Positions 24,528 to 32,945 of a DNA stretch of 32,987 nucleotides are shown here, piece by piece. A model generated the notes under the pieces. It was not told the origin of the DNA and searched no databases. It was given only the letters and a program-made list of their open reading frames with translations. The translations under genes were made by a program, and so were the position numbers. This DNA comes from Nostoc sp. LEGE 12450 (GTDB lineage: Bacteria > Cyanobacteriota > Cyanobacteriia > Cyanobacteriales > Nostocaceae): the NCBI RefSeq assembly GCF_015206895.1, contig NZ_JADEXU010000088.1, forward strand, positions 1-32,987, read 5' to 3'. How positions within the stretch are numbered: the stretch's first letter is position 1; each line of letters opens with the position of its first letter.

Positions 24528-25556
24528 ATGCAATTTATCGATCAAGCAAAAATTGAAGTTGAAGCTGGTAAGGGCGGTGATGGTATTGTCGCCTTCCGGC
24601 GAGAGAAATACGTGCCGACTGGTGGTCCCTCTGGTGGTAATGGGGGACGAGGTGGTTCGGTATTTTTCGTTGCCGACGAAAACCTACAAACCTTGCTGGA
24701 CTTCAGATATAATCATCGCTTTCAGGCAGAAAAAGGAACTCGTGGTGGGCCAAATAACTGCACAGGGGCAGGAGGAAAGGATTTAATTATCGAAGTTCCC
24801 TGCGGTACAACCATTTATGATGCTGAAACTGGTGAACTGCTGGGAGATTTAACTGAGCCTCAGCAAACTTTACTGATTGCCCAAGGTGGTAAAGGTGGAC
24901 TAGGAAATCAGCATTTCTTGAGTAACCGTAACCGCGCCCCAGAATACGCTCTCCCAGGATTACCGGGGGAAATAAAGCAGCTGCGTCTGGAGTTGAAACT
25001 TTTGGCAGAAGTGGGGATTATTGGCTTACCAAATGCTGGAAAATCCACTCTAATTTCATCTTTATCAGCAGCACGTCCAAAAATTGCTGACTATCCCTTT
25101 ACTACCCTGATCCCAAATTTGGGTGTAGTGCGGAAACCAACTGGTGATGGTACTGTTTTCGCCGATATTCCTGGACTAATTGCGGGAGCATCTCACGGGG
25201 CTGGGTTGGGGCATGATTTCTTGCGTCATATTGAGCGCACGCGAGTGCTACTTCACTTGATTGATGCCACTAGTGACGATGTAATTAGGGATTACAACAC
25301 AATTAAAGAAGAATTACAAGCTTATGGACAGGGTTTAGCAGAACGTCCACAAATTTTGGCGCTGAATAAAATTGATGCCGTAGATCGGGAAACTGTCGAT
25401 TTGGAGGCTTTAGCTACCCAACTTAATCATCTCTCCTACGCCCCGGTTTTTATAATTTCAGCAGTTACTCGCACCGGCTTAGAGCCGATGTTACAAGAAA
25501 TCTGGGGAATTCTTGACCAAATGAAGGTTCCTGAAGAAGTGGAGGCATTGAGATAA
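24528..25556 (+). CDS. obgE: Obg-family GTPase ObgE/CgtA
   Basis: An essential GTPase linked to 50S ribosome assembly, stress response and cell-cycle control. The 342-residue protein has the glycine-rich Obg fold at the N-terminus (about 1-158; GGDGIVAFRREKYVPTGGP, GGNGGRGGSV) and the G domain after it: G1 GLPNAGKST (about 165-173), switch region DYPFTTL, G3 DIPGLI, G4 NKID and G5 SAV. The variable C-terminal domain of some Obg proteins is absent; the protein ends a few residues after the G domain (VPEEVEALR), as in other cyanobacteria. Its stop codon lies inside a repeat copy (25554-25564). The upstream rplU/rpmA neighbours usual in many bacteria are not here. Confidence 0.97.
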   Translation: MQFIDQAKIEVEAGKGGDGIVAFRREKYVPTGGPSGGNGGRGGSVFFVADENLQTLLDFRYNHRFQAEKGTRGGPNNCTGAGGKDLIIEVPCGTTIYDAETGELLGDLTEPQQTLLIAQGGKGGLGNQHFLSNRNRAPEYALPGLPGEIKQLRLELKLLAEVGIIGLPNAGKSTLISSLSAARPKIADYPFTTLIPNLGVVRKPTGDGTVFADIPGLIAGASHGAGLGHDFLRHIERTRVLLHLIDATSDDVIRDYNTIKEELQAYGQGLAERPQILALNKIDAVDRETVDLEALATQLNHLSYAPVFIISAVTRTGLEPMLQEIWGILDQMKVPEEVEALR

Positions 25557-25844
25557 TTCGTAATTCGTAATTACTACTTCATTGGCAGGAAAGAGCAAAC
25601 ATAGATGATTGGAAAAACCACATCTGTAGTAGGGGCAATTCATGAATTGCCCCTACAGTGAGGCTCTGTCCTCATCAAAAAATGATTAATAAAAACCTAA
25701 AACGACGTATTTAAATTGATACACAACATAATTCTTTTGCAACCTTTGTAAATCTAATCGTAATAAAAGCTCTTAAAATTACGAATTACGTTAGCGAGTC
25801 CGCGTTCGCTTTTAGCGTCTCGTAGAGAGCGTCATTACGAATTA
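25554..25844. repeat. repeat-filled gap between convergent obgE and kinase genes
   Basis: TAATTCGTAAT occurs at 25554-25564 and again overlapping at 25561-25571, and its reverse complement ATTACGAATTA at 25778-25788 and 25834-25844. The outer copies contain the stop codons of the two flanking genes. Inside lies a 28-bp perfect palindrome and TTAGCGAGTCCGCG-type repeat text (25791-25831). No gene is present in the gap. Confidence 0.65.
25629..25656. repeat. 28-bp perfect palindrome
   Basis: GTAGGGGCAATTCA (25629-25642) is followed at once by its exact reverse complement TGAATTGCCCCTAC (25643-25656). It lies in the gap between two convergent genes and may terminate both; it is more likely a member of a dispersed palindromic family. 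Confidence 0.75.
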
Positions 25845-28800
25845 TATTGACTATTTTGCATCAGGGGAATTTTAACCACAAACTCAGTACCTTGTCCTGG
25901 CTGCGAAATACATTCTACGGAACCGCCATGTCTTTCTGTAATGATCTGGTAGCTAATTGCAAGTCCCATTCCCGTACCTTTGCCGATGGGCTTGGTTGTA
26001 AAAAAGGGATTAAATAATTGTTTTTTCACATTTTCTGGTATTCCCAATCCATTATCGGCAATCCTAATTATTACCTGATTTGGCTCCTGTAGTTGAGTAC
26101 AAATGGTAATTATCGGAATTGAGCATTGGTTATTCTCCTTGTCTGCTTTACCGCCACTCTCCACTCTCTCTTCTAAAGCATCGATCGCATTTGACAAAAT
26201 ATTCATGAATACTTGGTTTAGCTGCCCAGCGTAACATTCAACCAGGGGGAGTTTGCCATATTCTTTGATTATTTGAATTTTTGCGTGTTGATCATTACCC
26301 TTGAAGCGGCTTTGCAAAATCATCAAAGTACTATCGATTCCCTCATGGATATCAACAGCTTTCATCTCGGCTTCATCTAAGCGCGAAAAAGTTCGCAAAG
26401 AAAGTACAATCTCTCGAATGCGGTCTGCCCCAACATTCATTGAGTTTAGTATTTGTGGCAAATCTGACTTCAAAAACTCTAGTTCGATTCGTTCTGCAAA
26501 ATCCTGAATTTCTGATATTGGTTCAGGATAATGACTTTGGTAGAGTTGCAAAAGTGAAATTAAATCTCGAGTGTATTCTTTGGCAGGGCTGAGGTTGCCA
26601 TAGATAAAATTGACTGGGTTATTGATTTCGTGTGCTACTCCTGCAACTAGTTGACCCAAGCTAGACATTTTTTCACTTTGAATTAAGTGAGTTTGGGCGT
26701 ATTGAACTTCACGGAGTGCAACTTTAAGTTCTTCGGCTTGTTGTCTTAGCTGGGCTTCCGACTTTAGTAAGACTTCCTTGGCTTGTTTACGTTCTGTAAT
26801 ATCCCTAGCAACAGCTACCTGACAGAAAGGCTCTCCTGTTTCAGGATGTTTAACCATAAATATGCTGCAATCAGTGGGAATTTCTATACCTGTTTGAAAA
26901 TGCCTATGGCGAAACTCGCCTTGCCAGAAACCATGTTCAGACATTAAAGGAAAAATTTGCTGTATCAACTCTGCAAAAGCTTCTGGTGAATGAAAATCAT
27001 TCATAGACTTGGTTTTGGCTGCTTCCAGGCTATTAAGCCCCACCATCTTGAGTCCGGCTGGGTTCACATAGAGAACTTGCCCTTCCATTGAAGCAATACC
27101 AATAAAGTCGCTGCTGTTTTCAATCAATGCTACAAATTTTTGCTGTTCCTCTTCAGCTTGTTTCCGTTCTGTGATGTCTAACACCATTGAGGCAACGCCA
27201 ATCACCTGGCCATCAGGAGCTATTAACGGGTTGTTATACCACTCACAGACCATCGTTCTACCATCTTTAGTGACGTTATTGTTGACGCTAAAACTTCCTC
27301 CTCGCTGTGTTAGCAGAGCGGTGATAATCTCATTTACGTGCTTTCTGGCATTTTCAGGTACTATGGTCTCAAAACGATTCCCCAGCATTTCCTCTGTAGT
27401 GTATCCAAAGATTCTTTCTGCTGCCCGATTCCATGTCTGAACTTCAAAGTTAGTATTCCATTCAATGATGGCTAAAGGTGTTTGTTCAATCAACAACGCC
27501 AGTCTTTGCTTTGAAGCCCTGAGTTCTGCGTCTGCTTGCTTGTATTCAGTAATGTCTCGAAAATACCAAATCCTACCATAATCGTCTCCTAAAGGTGATG
27601 CCTCACCATAAGCTCCTTGCTGTTTACGCACAGGTGCAGAATAGCGCTCAAAAATCTTTCCAGACTTCAGAAAAATTTCATCGCGGCTGCTTTTTTCTGG
27701 ATGCTCGTAAAGATACTCCACCTTAGCTAAAAATTCGTCTGGATTTACTAGTTTGTCTAGTACCCATCCTAGGAGTTGGCGATCATCGCGTGTTTGGAGC
27801 AGTGTCGCAGGTATTTGCCATAGCTGGGAGAATTTCTGATTGTATGATGTCACTTTTCGATTTTCATCAATAATCAGAATTCCGTCGATGGAAGCTTCTT
27901 GTTGAGCTTGCAGTACAGCATTAATGCGGTGTAGGTCTTTTTCTGCTTGCTGTTCGCTGATGTCGCAGAGTAACCAACGCCAGCCGATCTGTTGACCTTG
28001 TGAATCATACATTGCAACCATCTTGGCACTAGCAGTAAAGGGTGTACCTCCTCGTGATTGTAGTTCGACTTCCCAATCCTGCACCTGCTGCAAATTTGTC
28101 AGTTTTTTCATGAAGGTTTTGCGGTTTGGTTCAGCGATAAACAGGATGAATGGTTTACCTACCAGATAGTTTTGTCTCACAGATAGTAAGGCTGCGGTTA
28201 CATAGTTAGCATCTTTGATGATGCCGGCGACATCAGTCACCAAGTAGGCATTTGGAGCGAGATTAAACAAATCTTGGTAACGCCGACGCTCTAATTCTGC
28301 CGTTTCACGAGCGATCGCTAATTCTTCGTTTTGTTGGCGCAGTTCTTCTTCGACTACCTGGAGTTCTTCTAGGGTTTCCCGAAGTGCTTCACAGGTTTGC
28401 ATAATATCGGTAACTCTGTCAGTCGCACTCAGAACTTTATCGGCTTGATTCGGTAAAATGATGTCTCTAATACTACCTACTAGAAATTTATTACCAGTCT
28501 CATCTTCAAAGCAAGACTTTTTGGTAGAGATAAGATGGGTTATACCCTGAGCATCAGTAAAAAGATCCTGGCTCTCGTTAGTAATATTTGTGGTGAAAAC
28601 CAGTTCATCTTTTTGCCGGAACACATCAGCTTCTGCTTGAGGAAAAAAATCATAGTCTGATTTACCAATTAATTCTTCTCGGCTATGACCTATGAAATTA
28701 CAGTAGTTATCGTTAAGTAATACCCAGCGATGTTGACGGTCTTTTACAAAAATTGGGTCAGATATACTATTGATCATCTGATGCAGAAATGCTGGGGAGA

Positions 28801-28861
28801 AGTTTTGCTGCTGCGTGTTGTGTTTTTGCGCGAGGTTATCTAAGAATCTAGGATGGTTCAT
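25835..28861 (-). CDS. multi-PAS sensor histidine kinase
   Basis: A 1008-residue soluble sensor kinase with five PAS-type sensory domains in a row (about residues 25-135, 195-303, 312-437, 451-566 and 574-690), coiled-coil linkers (about 155-195 and 695-730), a dimerisation/phosphoacceptor domain with H744 in VAGVAHEINNPVNFI, and an ATPase domain (N box ILSNAIDALEE, G1 IADNGLGIPE, F FFTTKPIGKGTGMGLA). Linker ends read RDITERKQA and LDITERKQA, as is typical. There is no membrane helix, no receiver domain and no response-regulator gene beside it, so it is an orphan whose partner is elsewhere. The ligands of the PAS domains cannot be told from sequence. Its stop codon lies in a repeat copy shared with obgE's end region. 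Confidence 0.94.
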   Translation of the reverse strand: MNHPRFLDNLAQKHNTQQQNFSPAFLHQMINSISDPIFVKDRQHRWVLLNDNYCNFIGHSREELIGKSDYDFFPQAEADVFRQKDELVFTTNITNESQDLFTDAQGITHLISTKKSCFEDETGNKFLVGSIRDIILPNQADKVLSATDRVTDIMQTCEALRETLEELQVVEEELRQQNEELAIARETAELERRRYQDLFNLAPNAYLVTDVAGIIKDANYVTAALLSVRQNYLVGKPFILFIAEPNRKTFMKKLTNLQQVQDWEVELQSRGGTPFTASAKMVAMYDSQGQQIGWRWLLCDISEQQAEKDLHRINAVLQAQQEASIDGILIIDENRKVTSYNQKFSQLWQIPATLLQTRDDRQLLGWVLDKLVNPDEFLAKVEYLYEHPEKSSRDEIFLKSGKIFERYSAPVRKQQGAYGEASPLGDDYGRIWYFRDITEYKQADAELRASKQRLALLIEQTPLAIIEWNTNFEVQTWNRAAERIFGYTTEEMLGNRFETIVPENARKHVNEIITALLTQRGGSFSVNNNVTKDGRTMVCEWYNNPLIAPDGQVIGVASMVLDITERKQAEEEQQKFVALIENSSDFIGIASMEGQVLYVNPAGLKMVGLNSLEAAKTKSMNDFHSPEAFAELIQQIFPLMSEHGFWQGEFRHRHFQTGIEIPTDCSIFMVKHPETGEPFCQVAVARDITERKQAKEVLLKSEAQLRQQAEELKVALREVQYAQTHLIQSEKMSSLGQLVAGVAHEINNPVNFIYGNLSPAKEYTRDLISLLQLYQSHYPEPISEIQDFAERIELEFLKSDLPQILNSMNVGADRIREIVLSLRTFSRLDEAEMKAVDIHEGIDSTLMILQSRFKGNDQHAKIQIIKEYGKLPLVECYAGQLNQVFMNILSNAIDALEERVESGGKADKENNQCSIPIITICTQLQEPNQVIIRIADNGLGIPENVKKQLFNPFFTTKPIGKGTGMGLAISYQIITERHGGSVECISQPGQGTEFVVKIPLMQNSQYNS

Positions 28862-29723
28862 ACCGGAATTTATCTCTAAAATTTGACAATAAGCCTCTAC
28901 CTGGTTTTACTACATAAAACTGCCCTTCTCAGATTCGAAGAAGGATACACTTGAATGAAATTTCAAGGCAAGGCGGAATTTGTGGAACTCACGTTTATTT
29001 AGCTCCGTGTGTCTCAGCATGAGTATTATTAATTATTCCCAGACTAAGTATGAATGCAACAAGCAAACCCACCTTTAACTTTTAGCCTTTCCAGGAAATT
29101 TGGGGCTAGAAAATTTTTTATCTGGGGGAATAAAAATGCTAGGCGATCGCACTCATCATCTGTGGCGTAGTGGCGTGGCAAGGCTAAAATAGACGATTTT
29201 TGGACTTATAGCAAAGGAAGAGGGCGATTTACTGATAGAGGTGGCTCTTGTTATAGAGATAGTTGCCACTTACTAAAATCGCAACACTCACCAAATTTAT
29301 ACCCCATTCTACCAAATACACTTACAGGCGAAAAACAGACAGCCTTATGCATGACGATATTTGCTGGATTAGGTAATATCATGTGCGGTTAATTGGTTGT
29401 CACTGCGAACGAAGTGTTCATGGAGCATCTCGGAGAGAAGCAATCTCCGAACTCTTGCAATTGCTTCGTTGCAATCGTAATGACATATTCTAAGTGATTA
29501 GGAGGACATGATATAAAGCGATCGCAGACCATAAACTAGCTTCATCTATATCTGATACGATATACGGCATTCCTCAGTGAAATTAGAAGCCCACACTGTA
29601 CTTTGTAATCCAAGTCAGCGCGGCTGGTTTGCGTAAAAATTGATACAAAAGCTTAAGGGCTGTGCTTACTGGTAAAAAAACGGAGTTAAACTAGAATTGC
29701 ATGGTAACAGTCAAAGGAAAATT
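28862..29723. other. long intergenic stretch with a MITE-like repeat, no gene seen
   Basis: An 862-base gap between the divergently read kinase and vWA genes. No frame is protein-like. It holds a small inverted repeat at 28950-28967 (CTTGAA/TTCAAG), a HIP1 site at about 29142-29149, the element at 29398-29485, and a GGAGGACATGATA at 29502-29514 that looks like a start signal but stops after two codons. Confidence 0.5.
29398..29485. mobile_element. MITE-like palindromic element
   Basis: The ends TGTCACTGCGAACGAAG (29398 onward) and the complement of CTTCGTTGCAATCGTAATGACA (ending 29485) match as an imperfect terminal inverted repeat. The centre, GAAGCAATCTCCGAACTCTTG, is characteristic of a widespread non-coding bacterial repeat. 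At about 88 bases it has no transposase and would need one in trans. Confidence 0.55.
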
Positions 29724-30329
29724 ATGATGAGCGATCGCGACTATACATTAATCATTGATAAAAGCGGTAGTATGTCCACACCCGACCAAGTGGGCGGTAG
29801 AAGTAGATGGGAGATTGCCCAAGAGTCTACACTCGCTTTGGCAAGAAAGGCTGAACAATTTGACCCCGATGGCATCACCGTTTACTTGTTTTCCGGTAGA
29901 TTTAAACGCTACGATGATGTCACCTCAGCCAAAGTCGCACAGATATTTCTCGAAAATGACCCTGCTGGGACGACAAACTTAGCAGGTGTGCTTCAAGACG
30001 CAATCAATAATTACTTTCAACGTAAAGCAGCCGGTAAAAGCAAGCCAAACGGAGAGACAATTTTAGTCATCACCGATGGTGAACCAGACGATCGCAAAGC
30101 TGTTTTTGAAGTCATCATTCATGCTACTCGCCAGATGGAGCGTGATGAAGAATTAGGAATTTCGATCATTCAAGTAGGTTCAGATGCCCAAGCAACTAAG
30201 TTCCTTAAAGCTTTGGATGACCAGCTACAAAGTGTCGGCGCTAAATTTGATATTTGCGACACGGTTACTTTAGACGACTTAGAAGAAATGAGTCTTTTAG
30301 ATGTATTGACTAACGCAATAACTGACTAA
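29724..30329 (+). CDS. vWA-domain protein, first of a tandem pair
   Basis: A 201-residue single von Willebrand factor A domain with an intact metal-ion-dependent adhesion site: DKSGS (D12, S14, S16), Thr in AGTTNLAG, and Asp in ITDGEPDD. It is cytosolic (no signal peptide, no helix). Stand-alone vWA proteins of this form occur in cyanobacteria and in tellurite-resistance-type (TerY-like) settings, acting as metal-dependent scaffolds. AAAGGA lies seven bases before ATG 29724; the next ATG (29727) is possible, while the TTG at 29697 is not needed. A close paralogue of the same length follows after 204 bases. A hairpin (30329-30360) lies at its end. Confidence 0.87.
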   Translation: MMSDRDYTLIIDKSGSMSTPDQVGGRSRWEIAQESTLALARKAEQFDPDGITVYLFSGRFKRYDDVTSAKVAQIFLENDPAGTTNLAGVLQDAINNYFQRKAAGKSKPNGETILVITDGEPDDRKAVFEVIIHATRQMERDEELGISIIQVGSDAQATKFLKALDDQLQSVGAKFDICDTVTLDDLEEMSLLDVLTNAITD

Positions 30330-30360
30330 TGGGTTGATTGCCTATAGTTGAGTAACCCAT
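30329..30360 (+). terminator. weak hairpin after the first vWA gene
   Basis: ATGGGTT (30329-30335) and AACCCAT (30354-30360) pair over 7 bases and are followed by CTTAAATTTTA. It overlaps the final base of the stop codon. It may partly end transcripts before the second vWA gene. Confidence 0.4.
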
Positions 30361-30533
30361 CTTAAATTTTAGGTTGAAGAATTCAAAATTTAAATTTGAT
30401 TTTCTAGGGAATAGTTTCAACTATAGAAAAATCTCAAATTCCAAATTTGTTCCCCAATACCTACTTTTAGGTTAACGGTTAAACTAAAATCCACAATCCA
30501 AAATTGATTGACTCTTAACTGGAGAATTTAATA

Positions 30534-31139
30534 ATGCTAGAAAATCGTGACTATACCTTAATTATTGACAAAAGCGGCAGCATGGCAACCCAAGATCAAA
30601 AGGGTGGCAGAAGTAGATGGTTTGCAGCGCAGGAATCTACTTTAGCTTTAGCTAGCAAGTGTGAGCAATTTGACCCAGATGGTATCACTATTTATTTATT
30701 TTCTGGTAAATTCAAGCGATACGAAAACGTGACATCCAGTCTAGTAGGGCAAATTTTCCGAGAAAATGATCCCTCTGGTACAACTGACTTGGCAGGTGTG
30801 TTGAAACACGCAACTGATGATTACTTACAACGCAAAGCAGCCGGTCAAACAAAGCCAAATGGTGAAACAATTTTAGTGGTTACTGATGGTGAACCGGACG
30901 ATCGCAAAGCAGTTATGAAGGTAATTATTGAAGCTTCTCGCCGCATCGATCGAGATGAAGAATTAGCCATTTCCTTTATTCAAGTCGGCACAGATCCACA
31001 AGCTACTCGCTTTCTGAAAGTTTTAGATGATGAGCTTCAAAGTGCTGGTGCTAAGTTTGATATCTGTGACACCATTACTATGGAAGATATGGAAGATATG
31101 AGTCTATCAGAAGTGTTGCTCAATGCTATTAATGACTAG
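30534..31139 (+). CDS. vWA-domain protein, second of a tandem pair
   Basis: A 201-residue paralogue of the upstream vWA protein. A hand alignment needs no gaps and gives about 148 of 201 identical residues, with the metal site unchanged (DKSGS, SGTTDLAG, VTDGEPDD). GGAG lies before ATG 30534. It is 26 bases from the Slr1339-type gene and almost surely shares its transcript. Differences cluster on surface-like positions after DPDG and in the helix after GVL, which would fit a different binding partner. Because both copies are intact, the duplication has probably been kept by selection. Confidence 0.88.
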   Translation: MLENRDYTLIIDKSGSMATQDQKGGRSRWFAAQESTLALASKCEQFDPDGITIYLFSGKFKRYENVTSSLVGQIFRENDPSGTTDLAGVLKHATDDYLQRKAAGQTKPNGETILVVTDGEPDDRKAVMKVIIEASRRIDRDEELAISFIQVGTDPQATRFLKVLDDELQSAGAKFDICDTITMEDMEDMSLSEVLLNAIND

Positions 31140-31165
31140 ATATACCATTTATAGGAATTGCAAAC

Positions 31166-31561
31166 ATGGATTCCATTGATAAGCTGTTAGCCGAACTCAA
31201 AACTGAATATAAAGAAGTAAAACCACAACAGCAACAGTCAAAATCAGCCACAGCCAAATCCTTTATTCCACCATTGCCAAAGTCGGCATCTTTTATGGAT
31301 CCCATTTTGGCAGAGGTTAAGGCTAATTTTGCAGAAGAGGATGCTGCTATTGAGTTAAAAAAACAACAAGAACTAGAACAAGAGCGAATTCGCCAAGAAC
31401 AACTTAAAGCCAAACAACTAGAGGGTTTGAAAATACAGGCAAAAGAATGGTTAGCCAAAGTAGATCCACTTTCGTCGGAAGGACTTTGGTTTGAAAGGTT
31501 TGCTGAAAGTTACCCCTCCAAATTAGAGGCAGCGATTGAATATTTAAGAAGCAATGAATAA
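31166..31561 (+). CDS. Slr1339-type salt-stress protein
   Basis: A 131-residue hydrophilic protein that matches my memory of the cyanobacterial Slr1339 salt-stress family. It starts MDSIDKLLAELKTEYKEV, has a Gln/Pro/Ser-rich linker (about 20-40), a second unit like the first (FMDPILAEVKANFAEED), a long charged coiled coil (about 60-90, KKQQELEQERIRQEQLKAKQ) and a compact helical end (EGLWFERFAESYPSKLEAAI). It lies 26 bases after the second vWA gene, so the two should be cotranscribed and may act together. The molecular action is unknown. A GAGACG hairpin follows 19 bases after the stop. Confidence 0.75.
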   Translation: MDSIDKLLAELKTEYKEVKPQQQQSKSATAKSFIPPLPKSASFMDPILAEVKANFAEEDAAIELKKQQELEQERIRQEQLKAKQLEGLKIQAKEWLAKVDPLSSEGLWFERFAESYPSKLEAAIEYLRSNE

Positions 31562-31580
31562 ATGTCTTCAAACAAGAATG

Positions 31581-31606
31581 TAGAGACGCAATATTTTACG
31601 TCTCTA
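31581..31606 (+). terminator. GAGACG-type hairpin after the Slr1339-type gene
   Basis: TAGAGACG (31581-31588) and CGTCTCTA (31599-31606) pair perfectly around a 10-base AT-rich loop, then TTAATTT follows. It resembles the repeats at 7814-7838 and 12206-12225 and may serve as the terminator of the vWA-Slr1339 transcript. Confidence 0.6.
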
Positions 31607-31701
31607 TTAATTTCTAGACATGTCTAAATAAACAATTCAAGATTCAAAAATAATCTCCTAGATCAAATTTAAAATGAGCAATTATTATTTATTAACCATG
31701 C

Positions 31702-32049
31702 TCAATATTGATGGTGATTTGTTCGATTTGAGTGTTGAACAGCCCATTGATGCATAGCATAGAGAATTGGTTGCAAAGTTTCTCCTAAATGCGTTAGCGA
31801 ATATTCTACCTTTGGTGGAATTTGAGGATAAACTTCTCGATGGATAATGCCGTCCTGCTCCATTTCTCTAAGTTGCTGAGTCAACATCTTTTGCGTAACT
31901 CCAGGTAAAGCTCGTTGTAACTCACCAAACCTTTTTACGCCAGTCATTAATTCTCTAATAATCAAAACTTTCCAGCGTCCGCCAATTACCTTTAGGGTAG
32001 TTTCTACTTCACAAGTCAGCCTGAGATTGTTTTCTGCTTCAGCTTTCAT
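31702..32049 (-). CDS. HxlR-family transcriptional regulator
   Basis: A 115-residue winged-helix regulator. The family signature is clear: VIGGRWKVLIIRELMTGVKR, FGELQRALPGVTQKMLTQQL and REVYPQIPPKVEYSLTHLG. A Cys at residue 13, just before the first helix, sits where redox- and quinone-sensing members such as YodB and HypR have theirs, so sensing of electrophiles or oxidants is possible. Family members act as dimers and often control a neighbouring gene. The nearest gene on the same strand is the ferritin-like diiron protein, 149 bases upstream, and no divergent target is present; the regulator may control its own promoter or a distant gene. Confidence 0.92.
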   Translation of the reverse strand: MKAEAENNLRLTCEVETTLKVIGGRWKVLIIRELMTGVKRFGELQRALPGVTQKMLTQQLREMEQDGIIHREVYPQIPPKVEYSLTHLGETLQPILYAMHQWAVQHSNRTNHHQY

Positions 32050-32198
32050 AGTCAGTTTTTAAGAAATACCTTACTTAGGTTTGCTGGGTAGTACTGCTAG
32101 TTAAAAGTATGGGTACATCTACAACACTCCACAAAATTTAACTGCTCTCTTTGATGGACTAAATTTTTTTAACATTAGATACTCAATGATAACTATAA
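32050..32198. promoter_or_regulatory. likely promoter/operator of the HxlR-type gene
   Basis: These 149 bases carry ACCT-TACTT-AGGT (32068-32080), which has 4-bp inverted arms next to the start of the HxlR gene, and TAGTACTGCTA (32089-32099). HxlR proteins often bind near their own start at such TACT/AGTA-type sites. No experiment is implied; the arms are short and may be chance. Confidence 0.3.
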
Positions 32199-32945
32199 TT
32201 ACGTAGCTATCAACTCAGAATCGATTTCCGACGGCGCACTATCTTGGACTAGCGATCGCGTTTCACCATTACGCTGGAGGATACCACCAACCATTGCTAT
32301 TAAGGCGTTTACTTTCCGGGTTCGCCACATATCTACAAGTTTTTCCACTTGGGTAGCAGACATCCGTCGCATCATTGCTTCGTAGAGATAAGCAGCATGT
32401 CCAGTTTCATCTTGGGCAATACTTAGCATTCCTAACTTCAAGTTCCGACTGGTTGGATCGTTATCAGGTAATACTTTCGCCATTCGCCCAAAGTCTTTAC
32501 TAGCATCTAACTCCAAAATGTATGTGCTAGCCATAAACACATCCCAGTCAATGACAGCAGGTTTTAGTTGTTCTTGGGTGTAGCCTTCAAAGAATGCTGC
32601 AAAAAATGGGCTACGTTGCTGTTGTGATTTGTTTGTAGATGCAGTTTGGGGTTGACGCTTAAAATCTATAACTTGTTTATTCATCTGCTGTAAGGCGTGG
32701 GCAAAAATTTTACCATGCCTAGTCTCATCTGATGCGTGTTTTGCTAGTTTTTCGGCTAGCCATGTATCGCCTTCGGCTGCGGCGCGATCGCTAAGTGCAG
32801 ATAAAAACGGCACAGAACCAGATTCAGCGAAATAAAATCCCGCAAGGATGTTGGGACGGGTTTTTAAGTCACGAATTTGAGCAGCAGAATAATAGGCAAA
32901 AGCACCTGAACCAGCTAAATGCAGAATGTGAGTTAAGAAGTTCAT
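32199..32945 (-). CDS. ferritin-like diiron protein
   Basis: A 248-residue four-helix-bundle protein with both halves of a carboxylate-bridged diiron site: E41 in FAESGS with E74/H77 in DETRHGK, and E145 in LELDAS with E180/H183 in DETGHAA. This is the E, ExxH, E, ExxH pattern of ferritin-like oxidases, hydroxylases and desaturase relatives. A variable Gln/Ser-rich insert (about 96-112) splits the halves. The N-terminal stretch FLTHILHLAGSGAFAYYSAA is mildly hydrophobic but not a signal peptide. The reaction and substrate are unknown to me; oxygen- or iron-linked chemistry is likely. It is followed on the same strand by the HxlR-type regulator 149 bases away. Upstream sequence is cut by the window end. 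Confidence 0.85.
   Translation of the reverse strand: MNFLTHILHLAGSGAFAYYSAAQIRDLKTRPNILAGFYFAESGSVPFLSALSDRAAAEGDTWLAEKLAKHASDETRHGKIFAHALQQMNKQVIDFKRQPQTASTNKSQQQRSPFFAAFFEGYTQEQLKPAVIDWDVFMASTYILELDASKDFGRMAKVLPDNDPTSRNLKLGMLSIAQDETGHAAYLYEAMMRRMSATQVEKLVDMWRTRKVNALIAMVGGILQRNGETRSLVQDSAPSEIDSELIAT

Noticed and set aside
29502..29514. AGGAGGACATG start-like signal
   Set aside because: The frame stops after two codons.
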